DNA from: Geosiphon pyriformis
Taxonomy: Eukaryota > Glomeromycota > Glomeromycetes > Archaeosporales > Geosiphonaceae
Length of the DNA stretch: 64,000 nt
Direction: 5' to 3'
Assembly: GCA_016748015.1 (NCBI GenBank)
Contig: JAAOMT010000553.1
Span: 214,923 to 278,922, forward strand
Positions 44,226 through 56,370 of the stretch are shown in pieces. How positions within the stretch are numbered: position 1 is the stretch's first letter; every line of letters starts with the position of its first letter. A program made the translations under genes and the position numbers. Under the pieces are notes generated by a model that saw only the letters and a program-made list of their open reading frames with translations, was not told the DNA's origin and ran no database searches.

Positions 44226-44689
44226 ATTTTAAATTTTAAATTATACTCAAAATCAGAAACAATATTAATATTAAACTTTATATTAATTAATAATACAGCA
44301 ATCTATATACATATTTTTAATGTATCAAATTCTAATATCTATAATCTATTAACTACAGCCACAAATAATATATTAATTTTAACAAATGCAAACACCACTC
44401 CAAAATACTGTGCTCATAACAACTGAAAACCAAAAACTAAAAATTATGTACACTTAACAAAACTAGAGATCAGTAATAGTAATATATCAACCAATTTTCA
44501 GTTCATTAAACCAGCCATTCAAATCATATCAATAGAGTTTAAGAAGTAAATACATTCAAAATTCAAATTTTCAGAGCTATTTAAGTTTCTTAGTTACCCT
44601 AAAAAATGCTTAATCTAATAATTTGAAACAGCCAAAACAATAACTTACCAATAATATTTTATTAATAATTATCACAAAAGATGAATTAT

Positions 44690-45150
44690 TAACTGTTATT
44701 TTCCTATTTGAATTGGAAGATCAATCAAAAACTTCATTATTTAGTAAAGCCATTCTTAATGCCAATCTCATTACTGCTATATATACTAATGCCAAAATCA
44801 ATGGCCAATCTATCAAGCTAATTTTTGATAATAAATCAATAGATAGTATTATTACATAACAATTTATAAACCAATTAAATTGTCAAGTTGATTATGCTGC
44901 CAGTATCAGAATTGTTATAGCCAATAAAGTAACCAAGACTTTTATTAATAAAATAAATAACTTCTCTTTTAAAGTCAACAATATTATTACACTTATCAAA
45001 ATTCTTATTATAAAAGCTGTATAATACCAAGTTTTTATTGGTAATAATTGGCTGTCCAAAACTAATACTATGCTTAATTAGAATACACAAAAGCTATAGC
45101 TTAGTTAAGATGATTAACATACTTAAATACCAGCTATTTGTGGTTACTTT
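44690..45150 (+). pseudogene. G: aspartic protease
   Basis: KLIFDNKSIDSIIT near 44815-44855 keeps the Asp but not Ser-Gly. INKINNFSFKVNNIITLIK and YQVFIGNNWLSKTN (near 45030-45065) match element A. Stops at Gln positions. The minus-strand frame at 44875-45090 is its shadow. Confidence 0.72.
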
Positions 45151-45439
45151 AAAACAACTTAATTACAATCACTAATAAAATTCAAAAAAAAAAACCTATC
45201 TGAAAAGTCTATTAAGTTTTGTAAATTAAAAACAATTATATTAAATTATTATTGATACTTTCTTAAGATAACAAAAGAAAAGAAAAAGAAGAAAATAAAT
45301 CTTAAAATACTACTATTACTAAAAAAACAGCTAACAGTTGGCATTGACTTTACTTAACTCTAAAATTAAAAAAACAATCATTCTATATTCTGTTCAAATA
45401 CAAAGACTACAAGAAAAAACTTTTTTCTATGAAAACTTA

Positions 45440-46020
45440 GATCTTATTCAAAGAAGACTATGAAACACACACTTGCTACTATTGTAAAGTAGGCTATAAA
45501 AAACACTTTGGTTACCTAAAAAGACAAAGAAAGTAGAACAATAAATCATGTTTCACTTGTAAAAAAATGTTATTCAACAAAGAAATATGAAATAACATTT
45601 CTGGTTGTAAAAAAATATGTAATGTATTATGTTAATACACAATTTTTATTAGAAACTGAATAAGCAGAAAAATGTCTTTTAACACTATATAAAACAGAAT
45701 TTTTTTATACTTAGACAGTTATCTACACAACAAAAACAAAATTTGGTAAATGGCAAATGCCAAAATTGAAAACACTTTGTTTAGTAAGATATTTATAATC
45801 AAAATCAATCTGTTAAAACTTATTGAAACTGTTTTCATTTCCAATTTAGATATTTTTATGGACATTTTAAGTAATTTAAAACAATTTTATAAACACTACT
45901 AGAATTTAGCATCTATTAGAGAAGAGTAAAAACAGTATTTAGAACAATTAAATATAAGACTCTGTAAACATTGTCTGATTTCCAGTAACTTTGAATATTG
46001 TGACAATTGTGATCTTATTT
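45440..46020 (+). pseudogene. G: cysteine-rich segment
   Basis: Cluster 1: HTCYYCKVGYKKHFG at 45467-45511 and CFTCKK at 45549-45566. Cluster 2: LCKHCLISSNFEYCDNCDLI at about 45960-46020. It preserves all CxxC pairs despite heavy decay elsewhere, in the same order as A, B, C and E. Confidence 0.72.
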
Positions 46021-46119
46021 ATAATTTATTATTATGTATAATCTATTTGATTTTTAAAAAAAAAAGCCAATTAGCAATTGTGCTTTAAAATTAGAAGCAA
46101 AATTCAATACCAATTCAGA

Positions 46120-46590
46120 TTCTGATAATAATAACAATAATGATACCAACTTTGTTCACAATGACAACAATAGCAACAATGATTTAAACTTTAATTATAA
46201 TTTCAAATAATATATTATATTTTTAGATCTTTTAAAAGAACAGAAACTTAAATGTTTTAATAATAATAATAAAAATATTATATCAAAATGAATATATAAT
46301 ATTAATATAAGGTTTGATTTTAGATATTTGAAAAAAAACTGCCATCAAATTGAAATCTCATTTGCACACCAGTATAGATTTAAAAATACCACTGGAAATT
46401 TTAGCAACAACAATAAACACAGTAATCATTAATTAATTAAAAAAAATTACCAAAACCCAATTTGAAAAATTACAGACCAAAATTGCTCAAGTAATTTTAG
46501 AAAAAAAAGTGATGAAATTAATTTAAAAAAAAGATATAAAAAAGCTAAGAGATTTGAAAAATCTCAATAAAGCTCAATATTAAAAGAAAA
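46120..46590 (+). pseudogene. G: dUTPase fragment joined to ORF3 end
   Basis: An Asn/Asp-rich spacer like that in A leads to DLLKEQKLKCF and NINIRFDFRYLK (motif-1 remnant near 46295-46330). After LATTI (about 46400-46413) the sequence becomes VINQLIKKITKTQFEKLQTK, the ORF3 terminal block of D. The deletion therefore removed the rest of dUTPase, RT, RNase H, integrase and most of ORF3. Confidence 0.75.
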
Positions 46591-46596
46591 AAATAA

Positions 46597-47421
46597 TATT
46601 ATTCATAGAAATAAGAATTATAATAAGTAGAAAAATAATTAATCAAAAAGATACATAGTAAAAAAAAAATTCCAGAATTTTTTTTGAGAAATTGCAAGAT
46701 TCTAAAATTTTAGAATTTTTTTTAAAAAATTACAGAATTTCAAAATTTTAGAATTCTTTTCAAAAAAATTGAAAAATTTTAAAAAATTTTTTATAACACA
46801 AATTATGTATATATAGTAAAAAGCAAAAAAAGACAAATTTAGATACAAAACAATAGTTAAAAACAAGTAATTATTCAAATACTTCTTTTTCAAAAGATAG
46901 TTTTTTATAATTTAAAATGGAATTATACTTATATTAATAAAATATCTATTATTATCCAAATCCATATTTTCATTATTTGATTAAAAAATATTAATCAATT
47001 CTATACTATTAATATTTTATGTTGATAGAAGTCAATACTTAATTACACTGAACCAATAGCTTTTAATTATAATTATTAACAAGATACTAATTTTTTTTTT
47101 TCATTGTTGTTTACTAATTGATTAAAAAAATTAAGTGTTAAGTAATTAATATTAAGAATAATCTGGTAAAAAACCTAAGAACAAAGATAAAAAACTTAAA
47201 GATAGCTTACCAGAAGGGCATAACTGTTAAAATAAATCAGCCATTATACTAAAAAAAAAATTTACAAAAAAACCATTAATTAATTCTCTGTTTATTATAC
47301 AAAAAACTTAACCAAAACCTTCAAACTCTAAAACCTTAAAAACTACCATCATTAACAGCTATTGAACACCAAATTATGAATTTGTTATTTGTTTTAACAT
47401 CCCAAATAATTATTTATAACA
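46597..47421 (+). repeat. G: 3' LTR, family 1
   Basis: TATTATTCATAG..ATTTATAACA, after purine tract TAAAAGAAAAAAATAA (46581-46596). It matches the 5' LTR with many transitions. Confidence 0.88.
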
Positions 47422-47494
47422 GTATTAATTGGGTTTTAGAAAATTCCAATTCATAACTAATTAAAATTAATTATGTTTTTAAAGTATTTAATAT

Positions 47495-48502
47495 TGTTAT
47501 GGGTAAACTTGAAGTTCTGTGGTGGTAATGTTTAGTGCTCAGAATTTGGGTTTTTAAAGAGCTTTTAATGGTTTTCTTTTAGTAAACTTATTTGATATAT
47601 TAGTATTATTAGTCTTTAAAAGTCTTTTAATTGTTATAGATTTTACTCATAAAGTTTTTTGGTTATAAAACACAGAGTTTTTATTTTCACACTTTGCAAC
47701 TTTTTGTTGTAAATATAAGCTATCTTCTCTGAGCTAATGAACACAATTGTTAATATCTGGTGATGTTTTTTATCCTTTTAGTAAGCTATCAAGATAATGT
47801 TAATATTCAAACCTAGGGGGAGTCTTTTTTTTTTACCAGGCTATCACAAAGTCTATTCCCAGACAGTCAATTTTCTTATGTTGCCACTTCACAAGAGAGA
47901 ATAAAATAAAAAAAAATAAAAAAAAAAGAAAATAAAAAAAAATAAAAAAATAAAAAAGAAAATAAAAAAAGATAAATTAGTATTATCAATTACCATAATC
48001 AAGAGTGATTGGTCAGGATTGTTAAGATTTGAAATGTTTATGCTAAGAGCATCTGTTCTGAAACAAAAGTATGATACAGAAATTAGTTCGATTCAAACAC
48101 AAGATAATTGATGACCATGTATCAATGATTTTATGTTTTTTCAAGTAAGTCTTTTTTTTTGTAAGATGTAATAATTATAAGAAAAAAAAATTGATTCTTA
48201 TTTGGCTGTTTTTTTAATTTTTACAGCTACTTATTTTTATATATTCTTTTTGTTTTACAAGATTGCTTCTGATTGCTTTATTATTTCTGTTATTACTTTG
48301 TTTTTCTATGTTATTGCTAGTTATATTATGTTATAACATGTTATTCTACATTATTATATGTTATACTATGTTATAACATATTATTCTATGTTATTAAGCA
48401 TTATTCTGTGTTTTTTCATATTATCCTGTGTTATTTTGTGTCATTATATTTTTGGTCATGTTTTTTCTATAACTTTGAATTGGTTTTCTTACTTGGATAA
48501 CA
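47495..48502 (-). repeat. E: 3' LTR, family 2 (1008 bp)
   Basis: TGTTATGGG..TGGATAACA. Contains GTAATGTTTAGTGCTC (PBS-complementary), an A-rich tract (47900-47970) and the TTATnnTATG array (48290-48450). The purine tract AAAAATAGAGGGATAA (minus strand, 48503-48518) adjoins it. Confidence 0.9.
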
Positions 48503-48539
48503 TTATCCCTCTATTTTTAGAATTGAGCTCTTGTAAAAT

Positions 48540-49265
48540 CGTTTATATTTGTTATCAAGGCTTTGTTCATATAATATTCAATTGTTGTGTCAAGTATTGT
48601 TTTTTGTAGGTTTTTAAACTGTTGGTTGATTATTCATTCTATGTTGTTAACTATTATAGTCTTTATAAATTCATACAACAATATGTTTAAACAATGTTAA
48701 AAAGTAGTGTACAGTTAGTGTGCTGGTTTGTAATATAGGATTAGGTTGCTTTTTTCTATGAATTTTTCTACTTGTTGTATTGCTTCTTTGTTAAAAGTTT
48801 TCTGTCTGAAGTCTCCATATGGTGTTTTTAAATTTAGCTTTTTACTAATTTTGTAGAACCAATATATTGGAAGAAGTTTTTCTTTTCATTTCTGAATGTT
48901 GTCTGATGTCTATTTTCCTGTTTTAGGAGTTCAATCTCACAAGCTAAAGAAGCTTTAATTTCTTCTAATTTGGGGACTAAGTGTTCTTTTTTTTTGACTT
49001 TTTTTAGTTTTTTTCTTTTTTTTTCTCTATGTTCTGCCCAAAAAAAATTTTTTTCTTTTTCTAATTCCTTTCTTTTAAGCATTGTATAAGGATAAGAATA
49101 ATTGGTTCTAGTTGAATTTTTGCCTATTTTTCTCTTTTTTTTGTCTCTGTATTTTATCTATTTTTTATTAATGGTAATCTCTAGTTGAGATGTTGATTGT
49201 TAAATTGTTTTAAATAGTTGTTTTGAGAGTTGTAAAATTTGATCTAACAGATCTATGTTGCAAGT
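48540..49265 (-). pseudogene. E: ORF3
   Basis: Blocks AIQQVEKFIEKSNLILYYK (near 48750), CLNILLYEFIKT and VNNIE..INQQFKNLQ (near 48610) match C. An 82-codon Lys/Glu-rich stretch at 48834-49082 is open in another frame and also has a counterpart in C, so a frameshift lies between. The N-terminal end reads IELATQIC near 49255. It follows integrase and precedes the purine tract, as in B, C and D. Confidence 0.68.
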
Positions 49266-49289
49266 TCTATCATTTTATTTTTGTTGTTT

Positions 49290-50700
49290 CTATGGTTATA
49301 TATGCTTAAATTTTTAATTAAATAGTCATGTATTAATTATGTTTCAATAATAATAATTGGTTTCAAATCTTGTGGTATATTTTCCAATCTGATTAATGGA
49401 ATTTGTGTTCCTAGTTAAGGTATGAATGACAATAATTCTTGTTTTGTATGATAAATTTTTAATCAATTTTCATATGCTATTTTCTTTAAAATCCTGTCTT
49501 CCAATTGTAATTTGTAAGCTCTATTGTCTAAAGCTTTATGTATGTAGAATGAACTGTCTTACTTTGGGTTAAACTTTTTATTTTACTGTTTCTTAGCTTT
49601 TGTATAATGTAATAGTACTTGGTTTCCAATCTTGAATTCCATTAGTTGTTTAGATAGACAGTTATCATGTCTTTCTTTCTGTTATTTTTGAATGTTATTA
49701 ATATTGTTAGCTGCTATTTTATGATTGTTTTCTAATATTTTCATTAATTGGTACATTTTTTGGTGTAAGATAGCTTCAAAAGTTTCTTCAGTAATTGTAT
49801 TTGTTAGATAAAATGGTATTTTTTATTCAATAGATAACATAACTTTTCTTCTATAAACTAGTTTAAATAGTATAAACTGAGTTGTATTTTGCTTTAATGT
49901 TCAGTATGCCAATAATACCAAAAGTATGAATAGGTCCTATTCTTGTGTATTTTCATAACTTATTTTTGCTAGTGTTTTACACAATATTCTGTTAAATTGT
50001 TCTATCAGTCTATTTATTTATGAGTGATAAGACAATAATAAGAGTTGTTTTATTCTAAACTGTTGGCTTAATTTGTTTAGTGTATTATTGACAAAATATA
50101 TTCCTTAGTCAAATAGTAATTCTTTTAAGCATCTGTATCTGCAAATTAGGTCTTAATGTATAAATTTGGCTATTGTTTTGGCATTAGCTATTTGAATTGC
50201 TTTGGCTTCTGGCCATTTTGTAGGATAGTCTATGACTATAGCAATGTATTAATTTTTTTTGAATGTAATTGAAAGAGAACCAACCAAATTAATCCTAATT
50301 CTATCAAATAGATTTCCAACTGAAATGGGTCAAAGTAGTTCTGTTAATTTTGTTTCTCTTCTTCTTTGACAGAAATTACAATTGAATATATATTTAAAAA
50401 TATTCTTATATATTATTGGCCAATAGTACTTGTTTATGGTTTTTTTCAAAGTAGTGTCTTTGTTGAAGTGTTTTGTAATTGGGTCAGAGTGCATGCTATG
50501 TAAAATAGTTTTTTTTTCATTGTCTTTTATAACTCATTATAAGGTAAAATGGTTTCAATGTTTTCAGCAATATAGTTGGTTATTTTGAATAAAGTAATTT
50601 TGGGCTTGTTTTTATATGATACTCTGTTTCTGTTGAAGTAATATTTCCTTGAATTGAAGTATTAATAAGTACTGATGTAATTGCTGATAAGTAGTTATAT
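49290..50700 (-). pseudogene. E: integrase
   Basis: IRINLVGSLSITFKKN (first Asp is Asn, near 50290), YPTKWPEAKAIQIANAKT (near 50190), LLFD-stop-GIYFVNN (second Asp kept), INRLIEQFNRIL (Glu kept, near 50000). Tail: MEFKIGNQVLLHYTKAKK, then NPK and TAA (49559-49561) at the conserved Trp, DSSFYIHKALDNRAYKL. It ends with PQDLKPIIIIE near 49350. Confidence 0.85.
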
Positions 50701-52015
50701 TCATGGATTTAAGGCTAGACTTGTATCATCCTCGACAAACTATTAGCATTGGTATTCTTGAATCATTCTTTGTAATGAGCTTTATATGAGAATTGTTGCA
50801 GATAAGTGCTCTATTATGCATATTTTTCTTCTGGTTATGGCTTGTTAAGTAGTCAAATAAGTTCTTTATAATTGGTATATATGTCAAATAGTTGGCTGAG
50901 ATAGTGTTTCCAAGTATGTACAGCCCAGTAGATGGCAAAACATTCCAAATTTATTGTACTGTATATTTTTTCAGCTGGATTCATACTATGATATTACAAG
51001 TAATTATTTGGGGTCTCAAATCAAATAACAAACCCATAACTTGGTGCTAAATTGCTTAATAACATTGGTAATATTGATATATTGTTTGTATCTGAAGGTT
51101 TTGGTTGAGTCTTTTGTATAATGAACAGAGATTTAGTAGTTGTTTTTAGTAGCTTCCCAGAATCACAATTTCATCAAATTTTTTTCTTAGCATAATGGCT
51201 GGTAATCTTCTTGGTAAGCTATTTTCAATTTTAAGTGTTCTATTCTTGTTTTACAGATCTTTTACTAGTCTCTTTAACATTAGTAACTCAATGCTTAATC
51301 TTTAATCAATTAGTTAATCAACAAGAAATAACAAAAGAAAATAAATAAAATAAATAAAATAAAGAAAAAAAAAAATAAGCCAAGATAATGAATATTAGTA
51401 TCCTGTCAATAGTCATAATCAAAAGCTATTGTTCTAGTGTGGTTAAGTATCAGTCACTATTAACATAAAGTGTTAATAGCAAAGAATGGATTAAAATAGT
51501 GAATAATTATTTATTTAATATTTTATGAATAGAAAGGTTGCTTAGATCAAATTTAAACTGAGAGATCTGTCTTTTCTGCTTCTAATGCTACTGTTATATA
51601 TACATAATTGAGATTCTTCAATTCCTCAATTTTTCACACCAGAAATTCTGGAATTTCTAAAATCCTGCAATTTCTTTGAAAAGAATCCTGAAATTCTGAA
51701 ATCTTGTGATTTCTCATATAAAAATCCTAAAATTCTTGGAATCCTGTAATTCCTTTAAGAGAAATTCTAGAATTTTATATTTACTATAGTTACTTTTGAT
51801 TGGCTAATTTTAATGCTAATATACTTCTTATATTCTAAAAGTAACAATGATTAACATATACAATTGGATGTTCTCTGTTGTTTGGTCCTATTTGAGACAG
51901 AACTATTCTTAATGTATTCTTTGAGGCATCTGTTGCAATTATAAATTTTTTGTTGAAGTTAGGATAGATCAAAATTGGCACTGTAATTAATCATTGCTTA
52001 AGGTAATTGAATGTT
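50701..52015 (-). pseudogene. E: RNase H, split by a solo LTR
   Basis: The C-terminal half (50726-50987) and the N-terminal half (51851-52015, containing the ATDASK-type region and ILIYPNFNKK) are separated by the family-1 LTR 50992-51846. NLECFAIYW-like and FDLYANY-like segments correspond to C. Catalytic residues are hard to score. Confidence 0.7.
50992..51846 (-). repeat. Solo LTR, family 1, inside E
   Basis: TATTACAAG..AAGTAACA, 855 bp, flanked by a perfect ATGA (50988-50991 and 51847-51850). GGAATTCC-type block at 51650-51775. A clean example of a solo LTR left by LTR-LTR recombination. Confidence 0.93.
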
Positions 52016-53085
52016 TTTTGTTATTTTTTTTTTTAGAGGTATGATATGTGTTTTAACAGTAAGTAATAAAGAGGTTTGGTAATATCTGAGAATTTTTTAA
52101 TGAACCAATAATAGTATCCAGCAGTCTTAAGAATCTTCTTAGTTTTTATAAGTTAGTTAGGACTGAAAAATCTCTGACTTTTTGTATTTTGTCTGAATCG
52201 GGTTTAACTTCATTTTTGTTGATTAAATGTCTTAAAAATTTCAGTTTTTTTTTTTAAAGAAGCATTTATTAGAGTTAAGTTTTAGCCTTGCACCTTAAAA
52301 GCATTCAAAGATCTGTTAAAAATAGAGTAAATGGTCATTAAAAGTTTTGGAAAACACATTAGTATTGTTCAGATATACTATGACTAATTTTTACAGGATT
52401 CTTTTATATACAACATTTATTAGCTGCTAAAAAGTAACAGGGATATTGCAAAGTCTAAAATGCATCATGTTAAACTCAAAGTTTCCGTCTTGCATAGTGA
52501 ATGCTGTTTTTTTTTTGTCTTTTAGATCCATCTTGACTTGCCAATATTTACTGGTAAGGTCTAATGACAAGAACCATTTTTTATTTTCCAGATTGTCCAG
52601 GATTTTTTGAATGAGAGGAATAAGATAACTATTTTCTTAAGTAATATTATTTAGTTTCTAATAGTCTATGCAGAATCTTATCTTTCCATTTTTTTTTGTA
52701 ACTAATACAACTGAAGAGGACCAAGGGCTTAATAATTTTTTAATCAAACTATTGTTGAATATTTATTGTACTTTTTGCTTAATTAGATTATTGCTGAATA
52801 GAGATACTTGGTAGATCTGTTGTTTAATAGGTTAAGCATCTTTCATGTCAATCTGGTGCTTCATAATATCAGTATGTCTGAATTTATTTTCACTGGCAAA
52901 AACATTGGCAGATTGGTTCAGCAGAACTTTGAGTTGTATCTGCTGTAGTGTACTTAAGTTTCTCAAGTTTAGTTTGTTGATTTTTTTTGGTGTAAACAGA
53001 TAATTTTCCTTTGGCAGATCCCATACTTGTAAGATAATATCACAAAATAAGACTAATTGTGTGAAGTTTAAAATAGATTGAAGTC
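52016..53085 (-). pseudogene. E: reverse transcriptase
   Basis: LVTKKNGKIRFCIDY (near 52680), FLSLDLTSKYWQVKMDLK (near 52540-52590), FEFNMMHFRLCNIP, and the active-site box YLNNT: both Asp are Asn (52364-52369). Connection: FLRHLINKNEVKP. Upstream LRNLSTLQQIQLKVLLNQ leads in. The Asp losses are the same as in B but arose in a different family. Confidence 0.87.
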
Positions 53086-53860
53086 TTTCTGGATTTTGAA
53101 TGTCCAGAGATATGAAACTAACAAGAATTTCTTCTGAGATTTTGATGGTATCTTTTATGTAATTATAGATAGGGATCTTTAAATAGTTATAAGCTTTAAT
53201 TAATATATACAGATTGGCTACATCGGCTAGAGAACAGATCTTGGAGTTGGTTTCAAATAATATGACTTGATTCTAGATTTTTTGATTCACTTTAAGAATA
53301 TATTGTCTGTATGGGGGGATAGAAATGACTGTATTAGTGTAGATAAGTTCTACCTAATTATTGTTTTCTTCTATAAAATTAACTGGTATATTTTTTTTTT
53401 CACTTAATCTAAACTCATTGATTCTTTAGACAGTAAAACCCAATTCTTCTTGTGTTGTAATTGAAGTTAGTTGTGGTATTTTCACAAGAGATAAAAAGAT
53501 AGCTTGGACAATTTTCTTTTGTGATTCTATTTTATAGAATTTATTTGAATTGTTTTGTAGCATCACAATGATGTTTTCAATATAACCAGCATTAATAATT
53601 CCTCCTTTTACATTAATTTTTTCTTCATAAGACTAGACTTAGATGCTACTTGTACTATCATACTAATAGAAATTTCTAATACTATTTTAAGATTTATTGT
53701 TACAAAAGAGTATGAGGTTATTACTATGGGTAATTGTTTAGAGTATCTTAAATCAAAACCAGCATTAATATTATGTGCTTTTTCAGAACATATTCTTTTA
53801 TTGTTGTTACTGTATCACTTCAATTTTAATTCTTTAGAAAGATTGGGATATGCAAGATAT
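53086..53860 (-). pseudogene. E: pol linker and dUTPase
   Basis: dUTPase motif 1 KAHNINAGFDLRY (near 53755-53795; Asp to Asn at two sites), core FVTINLKIVLEISISMIVQV, motif 2 ASKSSL (near 53640), frameshift, motif 3 remnant near 53590, KIVQAIF-like motif 4. The linker to RT (53100-53330) is beta-rich, with KETLIG-like sequence as in C. Confidence 0.8.
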
Positions 53861-53949
53861 TGTTTTATTTCAGTAGTTTCACTTAACTTTTAAAACAATA
53901 TATTCTTAATAGATAACTCATATTTTTTTTCGGGTTCTGTTAATTTTTC

Positions 53950-54680
53950 AATAAGATATAATATCTTTGGTGGTGGATTAAATAAGAAATCACACTTGTT
54001 ACAGTATTGAAAGTAACATGGGATTAGATAATAATTGCACAGCTTTATGTTAAGGTTAGCTAGTTTTTGTTCTTGTTCTTCTTAGATAGGAGCCAGTTTC
54101 TGGTATTGATTCTGAAATGCATCCAAGTTATTTATGAAGAAATTATCTATGACATAGTCAAATCTATTATATTTTGGTGTAAATAGGTTGTCCTTGATTT
54201 TCTATATTTCATAGAATGTAGCACCTTTAGCTTTTGCACTTGTCATTCTCCAGATTTTGTGCTTATTGTGTGGATAATCTTTTAATTATATCAGTGCTTA
54301 TCTTCAGATATCCTCAATTAGAGTTTTTTTTTATACCTAATTGTTGATCAAAATTGTGTATTAATAGGCTTTGTCATATGTTCCTTTTCTGCTAGGTACA
54401 TTATTCCAAAAATTTTTATCTGGCAGGATTTCTCTATATATAAGACATGATATATGATTCTATTTGTCTTGTTATTTTGGTTATTTAAATCTTTTTAATA
54501 CATAAGGTCTACAATAATATTTAGTAACAGTAGACCATTCTTTATTGTTTTCAACACATGTGCCCATAGAAAATAGTTTTTTTCCACAATTGACACAAAT
54601 TAGTTTTGAAGATCAATAGTTTTGGTGTTTCTGATTTGGGACTACTTCTACTGTTGCCATTAATTAAGGTTCTTCTTCTA
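53950..54680 (-). pseudogene. E: cysteine-rich segment
   Basis: Cluster 1: LICVNCGKKLFSMGTC (54555-54605), YYCRPY (Cys to Tyr), ISCLIYREILP (Cys to Tyr). Cluster 2: LCNYYLIPCYFQYCNKC at 54000-54050. The Cys losses are TGC-to-TAC changes, so the ancestral layout is the same as in C. This copy best shows the extra upstream CxxC. Confidence 0.7.
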
Positions 54681-54799
54681 TTCTTTCTTTGTCTTTTTTT
54701 TCTCAACTAGGTGGTGGTGGTAACTCTGTTTTGTAATCATTAGTTCAGGAAACTTGATAGATTTTTAAGGTTGGCTGATTAGTAAGTTTTTCAAATTTG

Positions 54800-56366
54800 A
54801 TCAAGGGTTGTTCTGGGATTTCTATCCCAAAGTATTTACATGTGGCTGGTACTTTGGCATAGTGCTTGTTAAAAGTAATTTGAATTTTTTGAGTATTTTA
54901 GTCCAGTCTAATATGGGCTTTAGTTAATCAATTGTTTCTTACAAGGGTCTGGTATTGTGTGACTTCCATAACAAGGACTTTGGTAAATATTTGTATTCTA
55001 CTAATTTCAAAGGGAAAATTATTGATTTTTATAATAGGAGTTTTAGTGTTTCTGTTTGCTGTGATAATTTAGGCAATAGCTGCTTGATTTACTTGGTAAC
55101 CTAATTGGTCTATGAGTTGTTTTGTAATTATACTATCTGTGGATCCACTGTTAAGAATTAGTTTAATGTCTATGTTTCCAACTTTAACATTAATATATAT
55201 AGCCATTATTGGTTTGTCCTAATTGATGGTGGCTCCACTAAAAAAGTTGGTTGTTTTTAGACTGTCTATGTTAAATAAAAATATAGTAGCCAAAGTTGTG
55301 TTCTTCATAATGATGACAGGTGGAATAGTGGTAGTAGTTAAGATTTAAAAAGTTTGTCTATATTCTTTTCTTTTAAAAGTGTAGTATTACCAAAATTTGG
55401 AGTTTTTGTGAGACCAAGATATAAGACTTGATTGGAATATTTGGTTGGCATTGGTTGGAGTGTTATGTTATTACAATTGTTTGGTCAGAATGACCCACTA
55501 ATAGATTGTGATTGATTCTCACTAATGTTTTACCATTCTTGATTGTAGTCAATTGCTTGTGGTTTTGGTTGACTATATATGGAGTTTTGGTATTAAGGTG
55601 CTGATTGAGTTATTGCTGGTAGTGGCTAATAGTAATTTTGAGACATTTGTTGTGAGTATTGTGACAGTTGATATTGAAAAACTAAGTATTGTGGTCTTAT
55701 AGCTTGAGAATATCTTGGTTGTTAGTAATATTGATTTCTTCTGTTTTAGTTTGTTACTTTCTTTTAGCAATCTCAGACAATATGTTTGGGTTTCTAACAG
55801 TAGTAACAGTTGTGGAGATTTGATCTTTAAAGTTGTTGTTGTTGTTAATGGGTCTGTTGTGATAAGTATCTATTATTGTTGTCTCTTTGTTGAAATGGCT
55901 AATAAGTTCCTGTGATATTAGTTAAAAATTCCTCAATTTTCTGAGTTAATTTCTCACTTAATTGGATAAGCTTTTCATTAATATTGGGAGTTCTGTTGAT
56001 GGCCAAATTAATGGCTTAAGTGTAGTTGGCTTTTTGTTCTACTGATTTGAAGTTGTAAGCAAGAAAGACTGTTTCTTGTAAATTTGTTAGGTGCCAGAGT
56101 CTTACTAATTGTAGGATGTTACTTTTTAATCTTTTGATGAATTGGTTGAAAATTTGTCTAGGTGTATAATAGTTCCTTTCAATTGTTTGAACCTGTCAAA
56201 AAATTTGATTAAATTGTCTAAAATAAGTTGTTACAGTTTTATGATTTTTTTGTTTTATTATGCTGAACTGATTTTGTAATCTGATAAGTATATTAAGGTT
56301 ACAAAAATATTGCAAAAAAGCAAGTTTGAAAGCAGCAAAGTCAGTTGGTTTCTTTTTGAAACTTTG
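54800..56366 (-). pseudogene. E: protease and gag C-terminal part
   Basis: Protease: NFLTVDPQIV-type catalytic remnant near 55150 and SHNTRPL near 54950. Gag tail: Gln/Tyr-rich 55400-55760. Knuckle CYYC-stop-KPKHIV-stop-DC near 55765-55810. Capsid: RQIFNQFIKRLKSNILQLVR and RTPNINEKLIQLSEKLTQK (55910-56170), up to KKPTDFAAFKLAFLQYF at 56366. Confidence 0.75.
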
Positions 56367-56370
56367 GTAC

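Larger units (their letters stand above)
41636..47421 (+). mobile_element. Element G: internally deleted gypsy element, family 1 (5.8 kb)
   Basis: Two LTRs (874 and 825 bp), PBS, gag, protease, cysteine-rich segment and the first part of dUTPase, then a jump near 46413 straight into the last block of ORF3, the polypurine tract and the 3' LTR. RT, RNase H and integrase are gone. Target flanks ACAT (41632-41635) and GTAT (47422-47425) differ by transitions and lie inside the family-3 LTR. Very decayed. Confidence 0.88.

Noticed and set aside
44875-45090. 71-codon minus-strand gene
   Set aside because: Shadow of the protease of element G.
46702-46893. Phe/Leu-rich minus-strand frame
   Set aside because: Antisense of the A/T-rich repeat block in the 3' LTR of G.
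48834-49082. Independent Lys/Glu-rich coiled-coil protein
   Set aside because: It is part of ORF3 of E; a counterpart occurs in C at the same place, in a frame offset from the other ORF3 blocks.
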